Below, piece after piece: positions 15,284 to 25,307 of a DNA stretch of 31,317 nucleotides (position 1 is its first letter; each line of letters opens with the position of its first letter). The notes below the pieces were generated by a model that saw nothing but the letters and a program-made list of their open reading frames with translations, did no database searches and was not told the DNA's origin. The stretch is from the NCBI GenBank assembly GCA_964503335.1, contig CAZCZZ010000049.1, positions 1 through 31,317 of the forward strand, written 5' to 3'. The translations under genes were made by a program, and so were the position numbers. The DNA comes from CAZCZZ01 sp964503335. GTDB lineage: Bacteria; Verrucomicrobiota; Kiritimatiellia; CAIVKH01.

Positions 15284-16237
15284 TTACTTACCTGTCCCTT
15301 CGCTGCTCTTGCTCAAGCTCTTGACGTAGGCCAGGAGCTGGACTACCTGGTCATCGCTGATGAGACCCTTGAAAAGAGGCATGATCGGCGCATAGCCGGC
15401 GACGATCTTCGCTTGTGAGTTCAAAATCGACTCGCGGATATAATCGTCGTCCGCGATAACTTCCGTTCCATCGGCCAGCACCTGCTTGTGGCCATAAACA
15501 CCGTTCAGGTTCGGCCCGCGCGCACCGGAATCCGAGGCATGGCAGGTGTTGCAGCCATAGGTGGCAAAGAGCCTGGCGCCGGCCGCGACTGGTGATTCCT
15601 CGGTCGCAGAAGCTCCACGAACCCAGAGTTCATAATCCGCCTGGGGCATGACGTGCACCCAGCCGCCCATGTATGAATGCTCCGTTCCGCAGTATTCGGT
15701 ACAGAACAGGCGGTACTTGCCCGGCTTTGTGGCGTTGAACCAAACCGTCGTGAAGCGTCCCGGTAGCACGTCGTTCTTCACCCGCAAAGCCGGAATGAAG
15801 AAACTGTGAATCACGTCCTCCGAAGTCATCGTGAGCTTGACGGGTTGTCCCACCGGGACATGAAGTTCGTTGATTTCCCGTTTGCCTTGCGGATGCTGCA
15901 GCTTCCACATCCACTGCTTGCCCGTCACAAGGATTTCCATGGCGTCCGACGGCGGCCGGTTGCCTTCGAAGTACAGGCGCGCGCCCCAGAAGAACATGAC
16001 CATGGTCAAGACGAGAAGGACGATACTGCATAGCACCTCAAGCCGGCTATCGGCATGCGGTGGCAGTGGATTGTCGTCGTCGGATTTGCGGCGGTACTTG
16101 ACGACGAATGTGATCACCAGGACGGCGGTCAACACGGTGAAAAATGCGCTGATCAGAACGAGGAAGACGTACAGCAAGTCGATCTTCGCTGCGAACTCTG
16201 ACGCCTGCTCTGGTAATAGTGAAAAAATGGAACCCAT
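15284..16237 (-). CDS. ctaC: Cytochrome c oxidase subunit II fused to cytochrome c (caa3 type)
   Basis: 317 residues from ATG 16237. Two N-terminal helices (about 22-47 and 68-88) precede a periplasmic cupredoxin domain carrying the Cu-A ligands His144, Cys179, Cys183, His187 and Met190 (FCTEYCGTEHSYMGG). The C-terminal cytochrome c domain has Cys229-x2-Cys232-His233 (GCNTCH) and the likely axial Met286 (APIMPLF). The fusion lets the oxidase take electrons directly from a membrane-bound donor; ACIII encoded upstream is the obvious partner. No cleavable lipoprotein signal is seen. A 37-base gap separates it from the sco gene, the widest between act/cta genes, so an internal promoter there is possible. 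Confidence 0.95.
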   Translation of the reverse strand: MGSIFSLLPEQASEFAAKIDLLYVFLVLISAFFTVLTAVLVITFVVKYRRKSDDDNPLPPHADSRLEVLCSIVLLVLTMVMFFWGARLYFEGNRPPSDAMEILVTGKQWMWKLQHPQGKREINELHVPVGQPVKLTMTSEDVIHSFFIPALRVKNDVLPGRFTTVWFNATKPGKYRLFCTEYCGTEHSYMGGWVHVMPQADYELWVRGASATEESPVAAGARLFATYGCNTCHASDSGARGPNLNGVYGHKQVLADGTEVIADDDYIRESILNSQAKIVAGYAPIMPLFKGLISDDQVVQLLAYVKSLSKSSEGTGK

Positions 16238-16274
16238 GGCTGTCTTCGCTAAATTACGTGTTCTGAAATATCCT

Positions 16275-17150
16275 TCAACTGTGCACTCCCGGTCCGTTCG
16301 CTGGCACTGGTGCGAGACCCGGTCTTCCAAGAAACGCAACGATCAGATAAGCTCCCACGGCCACGACCGTGATGGCCGCAAGACCGCGAAGCATGCGCAT
16401 GATGGCAAGCGAGTACTTGCCCGCGATCGGGTCATAGTGGAAGCACAGGAGCAGTAACTGGTCGATGCGCGATCCAATCTTGCCTTCCGATGCATCCACG
16501 AGCGACAAGCGGAGATCCTGCGGCGGGTAGACGATGCCGAACAGGTATCGTGAAATGTGGCCATCCGGCGTCAGCACCACGAGGCCGCTCGCATGTCCGT
16601 AGTCTCCGCTCTTCTCATCATACGCATACGAAAAGCCCACAGCCTTCGTGATGGCTTCCACCGAGGCCTGGTCGCCCGTCAGGAAGCTCCAGCCGGAAGA
16701 AGCGCTCGCACGACCATATTCCTTCAGATAGTTCTCCCGCTTCGCAGCGGCAAGTTCAGGACCTTCGGAAGGATCAAAGCTCACGGTCAACACCGAGTAC
16801 TCGTCGCCGATACTGAACGGTACTGCCTTCACGGCGTCGAGAAGCCCGTTAAGCACCTCGGTGCAGAGCATGGGGCACTCGTAGTAGACAAGATTCAGAA
16901 TAGCCGGCTTGCCCTTGAGAAGGTCGCCAAGGCGGACCTCTGCACCCGTATGGTCACGGAACATCAGGTCCAATGAAACCTGGTCGTTCAGCTTCTGCTC
17001 GAACCCGGCACGCTTGGCTGCTTCCGGCACAACGGGGTCCGTGACCGGGTCCTTGCCCGACATGGAGAAGCGGGCATCCGCAGGCACGGCAGCCATCAGG
17101 CACGCCGACACCACGAGAAGTCCGAATCCATTGTGTGAAAGAAGTCGCAT
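16275..17150 (-). CDS. SCO1/SenC copper chaperone for the Cu-A site
   Basis: 291 residues. Signal peptide (MRLLSHNGFGLLVVSACLMAA), a thioredoxin-like domain with the Cu-binding CPMLC motif (Cys92 and Cys96 in YYECPMLCTEVLN) and the third ligand His186 (DYGHASGLVV), then a C-terminal hydrophobic helix (about 255-275) that would anchor it in the membrane. The family delivers copper to, or reduces, the Cu-A site of subunit II, and the ctaC gene follows directly. The C-terminal anchor differs from the N-terminal anchor of classic Sco1 but is common in ACIII-linked Sco proteins. It begins 3 bases after the preceding small gene. Confidence 0.92.
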   Translation of the reverse strand: MRLLSHNGFGLLVVSACLMAAVPADARFSMSGKDPVTDPVVPEAAKRAGFEQKLNDQVSLDLMFRDHTGAEVRLGDLLKGKPAILNLVYYECPMLCTEVLNGLLDAVKAVPFSIGDEYSVLTVSFDPSEGPELAAAKRENYLKEYGRASASSGWSFLTGDQASVEAITKAVGFSYAYDEKSGDYGHASGLVVLTPDGHISRYLFGIVYPPQDLRLSLVDASEGKIGSRIDQLLLLCFHYDPIAGKYSLAIMRMLRGLAAITVVAVGAYLIVAFLGRPGLAPVPANGPGVHS

Positions 17151-17153
17151 TGA

Positions 17154-17549
17154 TTACTTCGTATCTGCCGAACGAGCCGGCAGGCCTTTTTCAACCACCA
17201 TTTGCATCGCGCGCTCAATCGGAACCTGAACGATGCCGGCGGATTTGTCGACCCAGCCATAGTCGTGCAATTGCTTTGCATTCAGGACCTGCTGCTCATC
17301 CCATGTCCGCTTTTCATCAACCTGGAGAAGGGGAGCAGGCGGAAGCAATCGCTCGGTCGCGAACTTCGATGAGGGCTGGTCCAATTGAGCTGTCTGATGC
17401 TCGAACTTGGCCATCATGAAACGGATGGCGAAGAATACCACCGCCGTGAAGATGGCTGTAAGGAAGAGTGCCACCAGAATAGGCTTCAGCGGGATATCCT
17501 TATCCTCGTAGTCGCGCTCTTGGTGTTGATGATTGGACGGGTTACTCAT
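17154..17549 (-). CDS. One-helix membrane protein of ACIII/oxidase clusters
   Basis: 131 residues, no named function. Polar His/Asp/Glu-rich N-terminus, one helix (about residues 23-46, PILVALFLTAIFTAVVFFAI), then a periplasmic segment with LLPPAPLLQVDE and a C-terminal motif YGWVDKSAGIVQVPIERAMQMVVEKGLPAR. That last pattern (YGWVD...G.V.IPI.RAM) recurs, as I remember it, in small proteins sitting between actF and sco/ctaC in several phyla, so it is probably an ACIII-oxidase assembly or linker subunit. The start overlaps nothing upstream, since actF ends at 17546 in the ATGA shared with this gene's ATG at 17549. Intact and translationally coupled to actF. Confidence 0.75.
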   Translation of the reverse strand: MSNPSNHQHQERDYEDKDIPLKPILVALFLTAIFTAVVFFAIRFMMAKFEHQTAQLDQPSSKFATERLLPPAPLLQVDEKRTWDEQQVLNAKQLHDYGWVDKSAGIVQVPIERAMQMVVEKGLPARSADTK

Positions 17550-18727
17550 GGGTGACCTGCCACGTGCTCTGCCATCTTGGCCTTGAATCGAGGATCACCT
17601 TCCGGAAGCAGCGGCTTGCTCTTCAGAAGTCCCAGGAAAGCTGCGATCCAGAGTCCGCCCATGCCGGCCCACGCCGCGAGGTCGGTCCAGTGCACGAACA
17701 CATGGTCGCGGAACGTGGGGGCGACCATCCAGAAGACGCTCAAGTAGCGCACGGCGAGAATCCACAGCGCGATCTTCGAAAGGATATTGCCGTGCCGTTT
17801 CAGCGGCTTATTGAGGAGCAGGAAGAAGGGGATGACGAATTGGCAGATGAACAGCGCAATCGCTACATTATTCCAGCCGCCGTGGGCACGGTGCAGGAAC
17901 CACTCGGTTTCTTCCGGCAGGTTACCGGACCATATGATGATGAACTCGCCCACGCCCATGTACGTGATGAGCACGGTGAAGGCGAACATCAGGTTGCCGA
18001 TGTCGTGGAACTGCTGGTGCGTGATGACATGATGCAGCGGCTTGTGGTGCGAAAGGCGCCACGCGATAATCGCCATGAAGCTGAAGGTCGTCAGCCCCTG
18101 CCCGATCATGAACATCGGCCCGTACATCGTTGAGAACCAGTGCGGGGTCAGCGACATGCCCCAGTCGATGGCCGCGAACGACATCGTGAGCACAAAGGCT
18201 ACGAGTCCGGGACCGCTCAACGTCCGGATGCGCTCGTTGACGCGCCCGGGATCCGATTCCTTGTCCTGCTGGTTCGACCACTTGCTCAGCGTGTAGGCAA
18301 GAAGTGTCCAGATCACGAAGAACACGCCGGCGCGGATCAGGAAACCCTGCTCATTGAGGTACAACGCCTTCTGCTGCAGCACATGGTCATGCTTCGCTTC
18401 CTCGTGCGTCCACTCGAACAATTCGTGCATGCCGAGGATGATCGGGATGAAGAAGAGCGCCATGAGCGGAACGGTCTTCGCCGCGGCTTCGAGCGGTCGC
18501 TGGATGCAGAAACCCCACTTGCCGGCCACAAGGTGATGGATGCAAAGGAGCGCAAGGCTGCCACCGGCCAGGCCGAGCCAATAAGTGAACGCCATGAGGT
18601 ACGACGTGTAGAAGGTGTCGTGCGACGCGACGTAGCCATAGCCCGTCGCCGCAGCGCCCAACACGCCCACAACAAGGGCGATCCGCTGGTACTTGCCCAG
18701 TTCCGCTTTAGTGTCCAGATGTTCCAT
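17546..18727 (-). CDS. actF: Alternative complex III subunit ActF (NrfD-like integral membrane protein)
   Basis: 393 residues, about ten helices. Distinctive stretches are SYLMAFTYWLGLAGGSLALLCIHHLVAGKWG, GMHELFEWTH, AIDWGMSLTPHWFSTMYGPMFM and WFLHRAHGGWNNVA. It is a distant relative of ActC and, in ACIII structures, a membrane subunit that may form a proton-conducting half channel. No cofactor motif is expected. Its ATG (18727) lies inside the end of actE, a 20-base overlap, without a clear ribosome binding site, consistent with coupling. The next gene begins in the ATGA at its stop. Confidence 0.92.
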   Translation of the reverse strand: MEHLDTKAELGKYQRIALVVGVLGAAATGYGYVASHDTFYTSYLMAFTYWLGLAGGSLALLCIHHLVAGKWGFCIQRPLEAAAKTVPLMALFFIPIILGMHELFEWTHEEAKHDHVLQQKALYLNEQGFLIRAGVFFVIWTLLAYTLSKWSNQQDKESDPGRVNERIRTLSGPGLVAFVLTMSFAAIDWGMSLTPHWFSTMYGPMFMIGQGLTTFSFMAIIAWRLSHHKPLHHVITHQQFHDIGNLMFAFTVLITYMGVGEFIIIWSGNLPEETEWFLHRAHGGWNNVAIALFICQFVIPFFLLLNKPLKRHGNILSKIALWILAVRYLSVFWMVAPTFRDHVFVHWTDLAAWAGMGGLWIAAFLGLLKSKPLLPEGDPRFKAKMAEHVAGHP

Positions 18728-19328
18728 GCGTTACAGCACTCGCAGTTTCAAGGTTGGCCCTCTCCGCCTCCGTGAGGTCCTCAAGGCGGACGTTTCGACT
18801 AAGTTGAAGGGCACGGATATAGGCCGTGATCGCCCAGCGATCCTCGGGCCTGATCTGGGCCGCATAGCTCGACATCTGGCCAAAGCCCTTCGTCATCACG
18901 TCGTAGAAGTAGCCGGGTGGCGACGTGCGAAGTCGCTCAATGTGGTACGACGGCGGGACCTTGAAACCGCGCTGGACGACCATGCCGTCACCCAAGCCGG
19001 CGGCGCCGTGGCAGACTGAGCAGTAGATGTCATAACGCTCACGACCACGCTTCACGACCTCTTCCGTGACCGGAAACGGGAACGTCTCCGCGGGCTTGCC
19101 ATCGACGACGCCTTCATACAAGTGCGTGTCTTCGCGCAGATGACCGCGAGCGATCGTTCCTTCAACCAGGGGACGAACCGATCGCTCATCGCCGAAGAAG
19201 TCGGACTGCTGGAACGCCTTGTACTTGGGCTGGTCGTACATGGCCTTGCGGATCTCGCAACCGGTCAGGAGACCAGCGACGCAGATCAGCCCCAGCAGGG
19301 AAAGAATGTTGGAGATGCGCAGCTTCAT
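18708..19328 (-). CDS. actE: Alternative complex III subunit ActE, monohaem cytochrome c lipoprotein
   Basis: 206 residues from ATG 19328, overlapping the actD stop as ATGA. The lipoprotein signal ends in LLTGC with lipidated Cys24. The single haem motif is CSVCH (Cys103, Cys106, His107), with a probable axial Met152 (FGQMSSYA). In ACIII this subunit sits on the periplasmic face and is a candidate electron exit towards the oxidase's cytochrome c domain. DQPKYKAFQQSDFF after the anchor is typical of ActE. Longer in-frame extensions upstream lack the signal peptide and are not used. Confidence 0.92.
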   Translation of the reverse strand: MKLRISNILSLLGLICVAGLLTGCEIRKAMYDQPKYKAFQQSDFFGDERSVRPLVEGTIARGHLREDTHLYEGVVDGKPAETFPFPVTEEVVKRGRERYDIYCSVCHGAAGLGDGMVVQRGFKVPPSYHIERLRTSPPGYFYDVMTKGFGQMSSYAAQIRPEDRWAITAYIRALQLSRNVRLEDLTEAERANLETASAVTHGTSGH

Positions 19329-19897
19329 TGTGAAACACCCGACGGTTCGACGTGCAACGCATGCACGTGATCCGAACCCAGCGTACGAAGAAATGCCGAC
19401 GTGCGCTCCGTGTCGAACTGCGCATCGGTGGCCTTCACGAGGATCACGAAACGATCCGTACTCGTGAGCTCGATTCGCGGTGCGCTGAATACAGGGTGGT
19501 AAGGGCGCGGAAGTCCGTTGCGACCCAGCATTCCGAACACCGCCGTGAACGCGGCGAGGAGCACCATGCACTCGAAAATGATCGGGATGAAGTTCGGCCA
19601 GCTGAAGAACGGACGGCCCGAAACCGTGTGCGGATAGGCGACGGATGAAACCCAGTATTGCAGACCAAGACCGATCGAAGCACCCGTCAGGCCGCCGACG
19701 AGGATGGCCGCGGCCAATCGACTCTTGCGGGCACCCAGCGCTTCGATCAGGCCATGCACAGGGAACGGCGTGAACGCGTCGGTGTCCTTGTAACCCGCGT
19801 CACGCAGATGACGCGCGGCGGAAAGCAACTTCTCGGTCGAGTCAAACTCGGCCGTGATGCCATAGATCAGGCTCTTCTCTATCTCTTCGGTCTTCAT
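19325..19897 (-). CDS. actD: Alternative complex III subunit ActD (DUF3341)
   Basis: 190 residues. A cytoplasmic N-terminal part (YGITAEFDSTEKLLSAARHLRDAGYKDTDAFTPFPVHGL) is typical of DUF3341. Two helices follow: AAAILVGGLTGASIGLGLQYW, and FIPIIFECMVLLAAFTAVFGML after GRPFFSWPNF. A C-terminal segment RPYHPVF...DRFVILVKATD completes the family pattern. A structural ACIII subunit without cofactors. It starts 5 bases after actC and overlaps actE. Confidence 0.92.
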   Translation of the reverse strand: MKTEEIEKSLIYGITAEFDSTEKLLSAARHLRDAGYKDTDAFTPFPVHGLIEALGARKSRLAAAILVGGLTGASIGLGLQYWVSSVAYPHTVSGRPFFSWPNFIPIIFECMVLLAAFTAVFGMLGRNGLPRPYHPVFSAPRIELTSTDRFVILVKATDAQFDTERTSAFLRTLGSDHVHALHVEPSGVSQ

Positions 19898-19902
19898 GCG
19901 AA

Positions 19903-21284
<1,382 letters not shown>

Positions 21285-21285
<1 letters not shown>

Positions 21286-24200
21286 TACGATTCTCCGTGC
21301 CCACCGTGGCTATCGCCACCGTGAGCTTCCGCGGGTTCAAGTTCAGGATTGGGATTCAGGATCCGCGCGAGATACGTCGTGCGCGGCTTCGTGTTCAGTT
21401 CGCGCAGCATGCCGTAATGGAGCGGGTTCGCCCGCAGCTTCGAGACATGGCTTTCCGCGTCGTTGATGTTGCCGAACGTAATGGCCCGGGTCGGGCATGC
21501 CTGCTGGCATGCCGTGACGATCTCGCCATCACGAACCGATCGGCCATCCTTCTTCGCCGTGATGCGAGCCTGGCTGATTCGCTGCACACAGTAGGTGCAC
21601 TTCTCCATGACGCCGCGCGAACGGACGGTCACATCCGGATTGCGCATCAGCTTCAAGCTCGGCGTCTCATGGTCGGCGAACTTGTAGAAATTGAAGCGAC
21701 GCACTTTATAAGGGCAGTTGTTCGAGCAGTATCGCGTGCCTACGCAACGGTTATAGATCATCTGGTTAAGGCCGTCGTTGCTGTGCACGGTGGCGGCCAC
21801 GGGACAGACGGACTCGCAGGGCGCATTCTCGCACTGCATGCAGGTCAACGGTTGCAGGTGCGTCTTCGGATTCGCCGCGTCGCCTTCGTAGTAGCGGTCT
21901 ATGCGTATCCAGTGCATCTCGCGGTTGCGTCGCACCTGGTCTTTGCCGACGACCGGGATGTTGTTCTCGGCCTGGCAGGCGATGACGCAGGCGTTACAAC
22001 CCACGCATGCCGACAGATTGATGACCATGCCCCACTGGTCGCCCTTGGTCAGGTCGAGGTCAGGGCGGTAGATGGTGATCGGATCGGTTCCAAAATGCTC
22101 GAAGTCGTTGACGAAAGTCGGATTGGCCTTAAAAGCAGCCACCGTCGCGGAGCGAAGATGACCGCGGCCTTCCATCGAGTGATGTTCCTGCGTGACGACC
22201 AACTTGTGGCTGCCGCGGACGGAGGAAACCTTGGCTTCAACAATAGCCGACGCACTCGAGAGCAGCGCGTAGGCGTTTACGCCAACATCCGTGCCTGTGC
22301 GACCAGCGCGGGTGCGACCATAACCGAGATGCAGCGTTCCGCAGTCGTCCGGATGACCTGGCGTAACCCACACGGGCGCGTTCAGCGTGTTGCCACCCGC
22401 TTCAATAGAAACAATTGAGTCCGTGCTCCACTTGTTCTTCGCCGCCGTCGCAGGGCTGACAAGAAGCGCATTGTCCCAAACAATCTTTGTCAGCGGACGA
22501 GGAACCTCCTGCAGCCAGGCATTGTTCGCAAAACGTCCGTCGTAGACGGAAATATCGGGCAGGAGCGAGACTTCGAAGCCGCCGCCCGCGGCCGCCGTCG
22601 CTTCGGGGATCGACCCGTTGAATGCAACAGACTTCGCGCTGCGCGCGGTACCGGGAATCACACCGTCATGAACCGACTTGCGCCAGAAACTCTCGAAGTC
22701 GGCCGCGACACTCCGTCCGCGCCAATAGTCACGAATCGTGTCGTAGGCACTGACCGTCGCCTTGCCGAAAAGAATATTGAGCACTTCGTGCGCGGATTTC
22801 CCGCCGTAGAGCGGCTCAACCAGGGGCTGTACGATCGAGGCCGTGCCATCATGGCCGCGCGCATCGCTCCACGCTTCGAGGAAATAGGCTTCGGGGACAT
22901 GCCATTGGCAAAGCGCCGACGTTTCATCCTCGTAAAGGCTTAGATGTACGCGACTTCCGACTTTCTCCAAGGCATCGGCGAACTTGAGATCGGCAGGTGC
23001 GTTGTAGACCGGGTTACCGCCCAAGATGAGGAGAACCTTCACTTTGCCAGCCTGCATGTCCGCGACCAGCTCTTTGAGCGATGCGTTCTGCAGGACGGGC
23101 TTGGCCTCGACCAGTTCGATGAACGTCACTGTGGATCCGATCGAGTCCAAGGCGTCGTGGATTGCGTGGGCGATTGCATGCACCGCTGCGGGCTGGTGAT
23201 CACCAACCAGCACGGCCACTTCGCCGCGATGGGCTTTCAGGTCTTTGGCAAGAGCCGCGACCCAAGCCTCGTGACCATGCGCATCACCCGAAACCCCGGC
23301 GACGCCAACTTCAGCGGCGATTGCGCGCGCGATGGATTCGACGTGCGACGGCTTGACGGGCAACCGGTGATCGGCGGACGCGCCTGAAACCGTGATCGAG
23401 CTCTCGACGGCGTAGAAGCGGGCCATGCCTTCGGGATTCGATTCGACATGACGGGCTGCCGCGAAATCCCGCGCGTACCGGACATGGCCGGGTCCCTGCG
23501 TGAGGAAGTCAGAGTCAAGCGACAGGATCACCTTGGCGCGGTCAAGCTTGTAGACCGGATCCGCCATTTCTCCGAAGGCGATGCGTGTGCCTTCGCGGCT
23601 GTTGTCGCGGTTCACGGGTTCGTACTGGTGGACCTTTGCGAGCGGGAATTTTTTCTGAATCTCGTCGAGCTGACTCGCCAGCGTCGGGGAATTGACGGTC
23701 TCGGTCAGGATGCGCAGCCCCGCGCCCATCGTTGCCGCTTCGGCGCCGATGATGTCGCCCATTTCAGCGCGGAAAATATCCCATGAACCCACACGACCGC
23801 GATTGATCAACGTCTGCGAGCGATCAGGATCGTACATGCCGAGGATCGCCGCCTGGGTGAATACATCCGAAGAACCCAAACTGCCGGGATGCTCGGGATT
23901 GCCCTCAAGCTTCGTCGGGCGCCCCATGTGGCTCTCGACGAGAAGGCCCGTGGCCACGCCGCCCATCGTCAGCGCTGTGGCGTAGAACAGAGGCTTTCCA
24001 GGTATAATCTCTTCCGGCTGAATAACATAGGGAACAATCTTCTCGGGATGCTGCTTGGTGCAGGCAGTGAGGCCGGCAAGGGCCAGGGAGGCGCCCATCA
24101 GCTTCATAAAATCGCGGCGATCCACAGGATCCCAACTCTCAACCGCCTGACGTGGGAACTCGCGCTGGATCATGCGCTGAAACGCATCGGAATCCGACAA

Positions 24201-24305
24201 TTCGTTCAAGCTGCGCCAGTATTGTTTGCCGCGGGCCTTCGCCAGATGCGCCCGGGCCTCGTCGAGCGTCATTTCCACTTTTGATGCTGTGTCCGTGTGT
24301 GCCAT
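21285..24305 (-). CDS. actB: Alternative complex III subunit ActB (fused B1-B2, molybdopterin-like plus Fe-S domains)
   Basis: 1006 residues. A Tat-like signal with Arg63-Arg64 (DRRDFMKLMGASLALAGLTAC) precedes a molybdopterin-oxidoreductase-like region (about 90-720) that in known ACIII has lost its molybdenum cofactor. The C-terminal part (about 760-930) is a DmsB/NrfC-type ferredoxin with four cysteine groups: CVGCNACVIAC, CMQCENAPCESVCP, CVGTRYCSNNCP, and CTYCVQR with CQQACP. These support up to four clusters, one of which is a [3Fe-4S] in characterised ACIII. Cys82 fits a lipid anchor after the Tat segment. It transfers electrons from quinol in ActC to the haem subunits. It starts 8 bases after actA; the Gly/His-rich tail is species-specific. 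Confidence 0.95.
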
Positions 24306-24313
24306 CTATGCGC

Positions 24314-24973
24314 TCATCGGTGACAAAGGTAGCAATTGCTCATGCGGTGTTGGTCCGTATCAATCTTGTACTCCTTGACCAGTTTAAGGCCGATTTCAGC
24401 CTGATTGGCAGGAGCTTGATACGCCATGTTGAAAACCTCTTCGCGGGGACGAACAAACTTCTCGGGCGAGTTGTGGCAGTCCAGACACCAGCCCATATAG
24501 AGCGTGTTCTGCTTGCGCACGAGTGGCATCTGGTCAATTCGGCCGTGGCAGGTCGCGCAGCCGATGCCCTTGTTCACGTGGATGCTGTGGTTGAAGTACA
24601 CAAATTGGGGCAGGTCATGCACGCGGTTCCATTCCAGCGACTTCCCGGTCTTCCAGCTCTCACGGACCGGCTCCAGCATCGGGGTATCGCTCCAGACCAT
24701 GTTGTGGCAATTCATGCAGGTCTTCGTCGGGGGTATGCCCGCCGAACTCGACTCTTCCACCGCCGTGTGGCAGTAGCGGCAATCGATGCCCATGTTGGCG
24801 TGATGCTTGTGGCTGAAGGGAACGGGCTGGTTCCGCGACACGGCCACTTCCGTGGCGTAGGGCGAGCGATGCATCACATCGAGGAACACCAAGGTGCCGG
24901 CAATTCCGCCAATGAGAAGAATCAAACTCAGTCGAGCTACAGCATTCGCAATCGGATGAAATACTTGCGCCAT
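24314..24973 (-). CDS. actA: Alternative complex III subunit ActA, pentahaem cytochrome c
   Basis: 219 residues. One N-terminal membrane helix (about 12-33) then a periplasmic domain with five CxxCH haem motifs: CRYCH (65-69), CMNCH (86-90), CATCH (139-143), CLDCH (163-167) and CYLCH (214-218). FSHKHHANMGIDCRYCHTAVE and NHSIHVNKGIGCATCH carry the distal His ligands expected in this family. It accepts electrons from ActB and passes them on to ActE or directly to the oxidase. It is the first gene of the run; CAGGA lies about 9 bases before the ATG at 24973. The promoter is predicted at 25116-25144, giving a leader of about 135 bases. Confidence 0.95.
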   Translation of the reverse strand: MAQVFHPIANAVARLSLILLIGGIAGTLVFLDVMHRSPYATEVAVSRNQPVPFSHKHHANMGIDCRYCHTAVEESSSAGIPPTKTCMNCHNMVWSDTPMLEPVRESWKTGKSLEWNRVHDLPQFVYFNHSIHVNKGIGCATCHGRIDQMPLVRKQNTLYMGWCLDCHNSPEKFVRPREEVFNMAYQAPANQAEIGLKLVKEYKIDTDQHRMSNCYLCHR

Positions 24974-25008
24974 CTAAAAGTGTCCTGATGCAGAGCAAAA
25001 ACAAAAAG

Positions 25009-25033
25009 CCGATTCACACCGTTGACCGATTCA
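25009..25033. repeat. Direct repeat in the actA leader
   Basis: CCGATTCA occurs at 25009-25016 and again at 25026-25033, 17 bases apart start to start. Both lie in the predicted untranslated leader of actA. The 8-base unit could be a regulator half-site pair or chance. Confidence 0.35.
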
Positions 25034-25115
25034 AGCTATCGCGGTGCTGCGCACAGACAAATAGAGCCCCATTTGTGGCAAACCATTGCCATGTCGCGTG
25101 AATACGAAGGGAGTG

Positions 25116-25144
25116 TCTATAGGCAAAACCCCTATGGGCGTCAA
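25116..25144 (-). promoter_or_regulatory. Predicted sigma70-type promoter of the act-cta operon
   Basis: On the minus strand, -35 TTGACG (25144-25139, 5 of 6 to consensus), exactly 17 bp of spacer, -10 TATAGA (25121-25116, 4 of 6). The start would be near 25109. An inverted repeat ATAGG-N7-CCTAT (25119-25135) overlaps the -10 and spacer and could be an operator. The rest of the 334-base gap between actA and the PuuD-like gene holds no open frame I would call a gene. Confidence 0.6.
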
Positions 25145-25277
25145 GCGAGCTATGGAAAAAAACTGTCCAGTAAAGGCGACAAATCTTGTCGGTTATCGTC
25201 AACGCCGTTACCTTCACACAATTCTCACGCAGGCTTGCTGCGCATTGGTACAGACGACTAGGATGGCGTGACAGGGG

Positions 25278-25292
25278 GCGCCGCTCCGGCGC
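25278..25292 (+). other. GC-rich hairpin just before the ribosome binding site of the PuuD-like gene
   Basis: GCGCCG (25278-25283), 3-base loop CTC, CGGCGC (25287-25292): a perfect 6-bp stem ending two bases before the GAGGAG Shine-Dalgarno at 25295-25300. It could stabilise the mRNA 5' end or modulate initiation. No T-run follows, so it is not a terminator. Confidence 0.45.
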
Positions 25293-25307
25293 ATGAGGAG
25301 TTAATCC

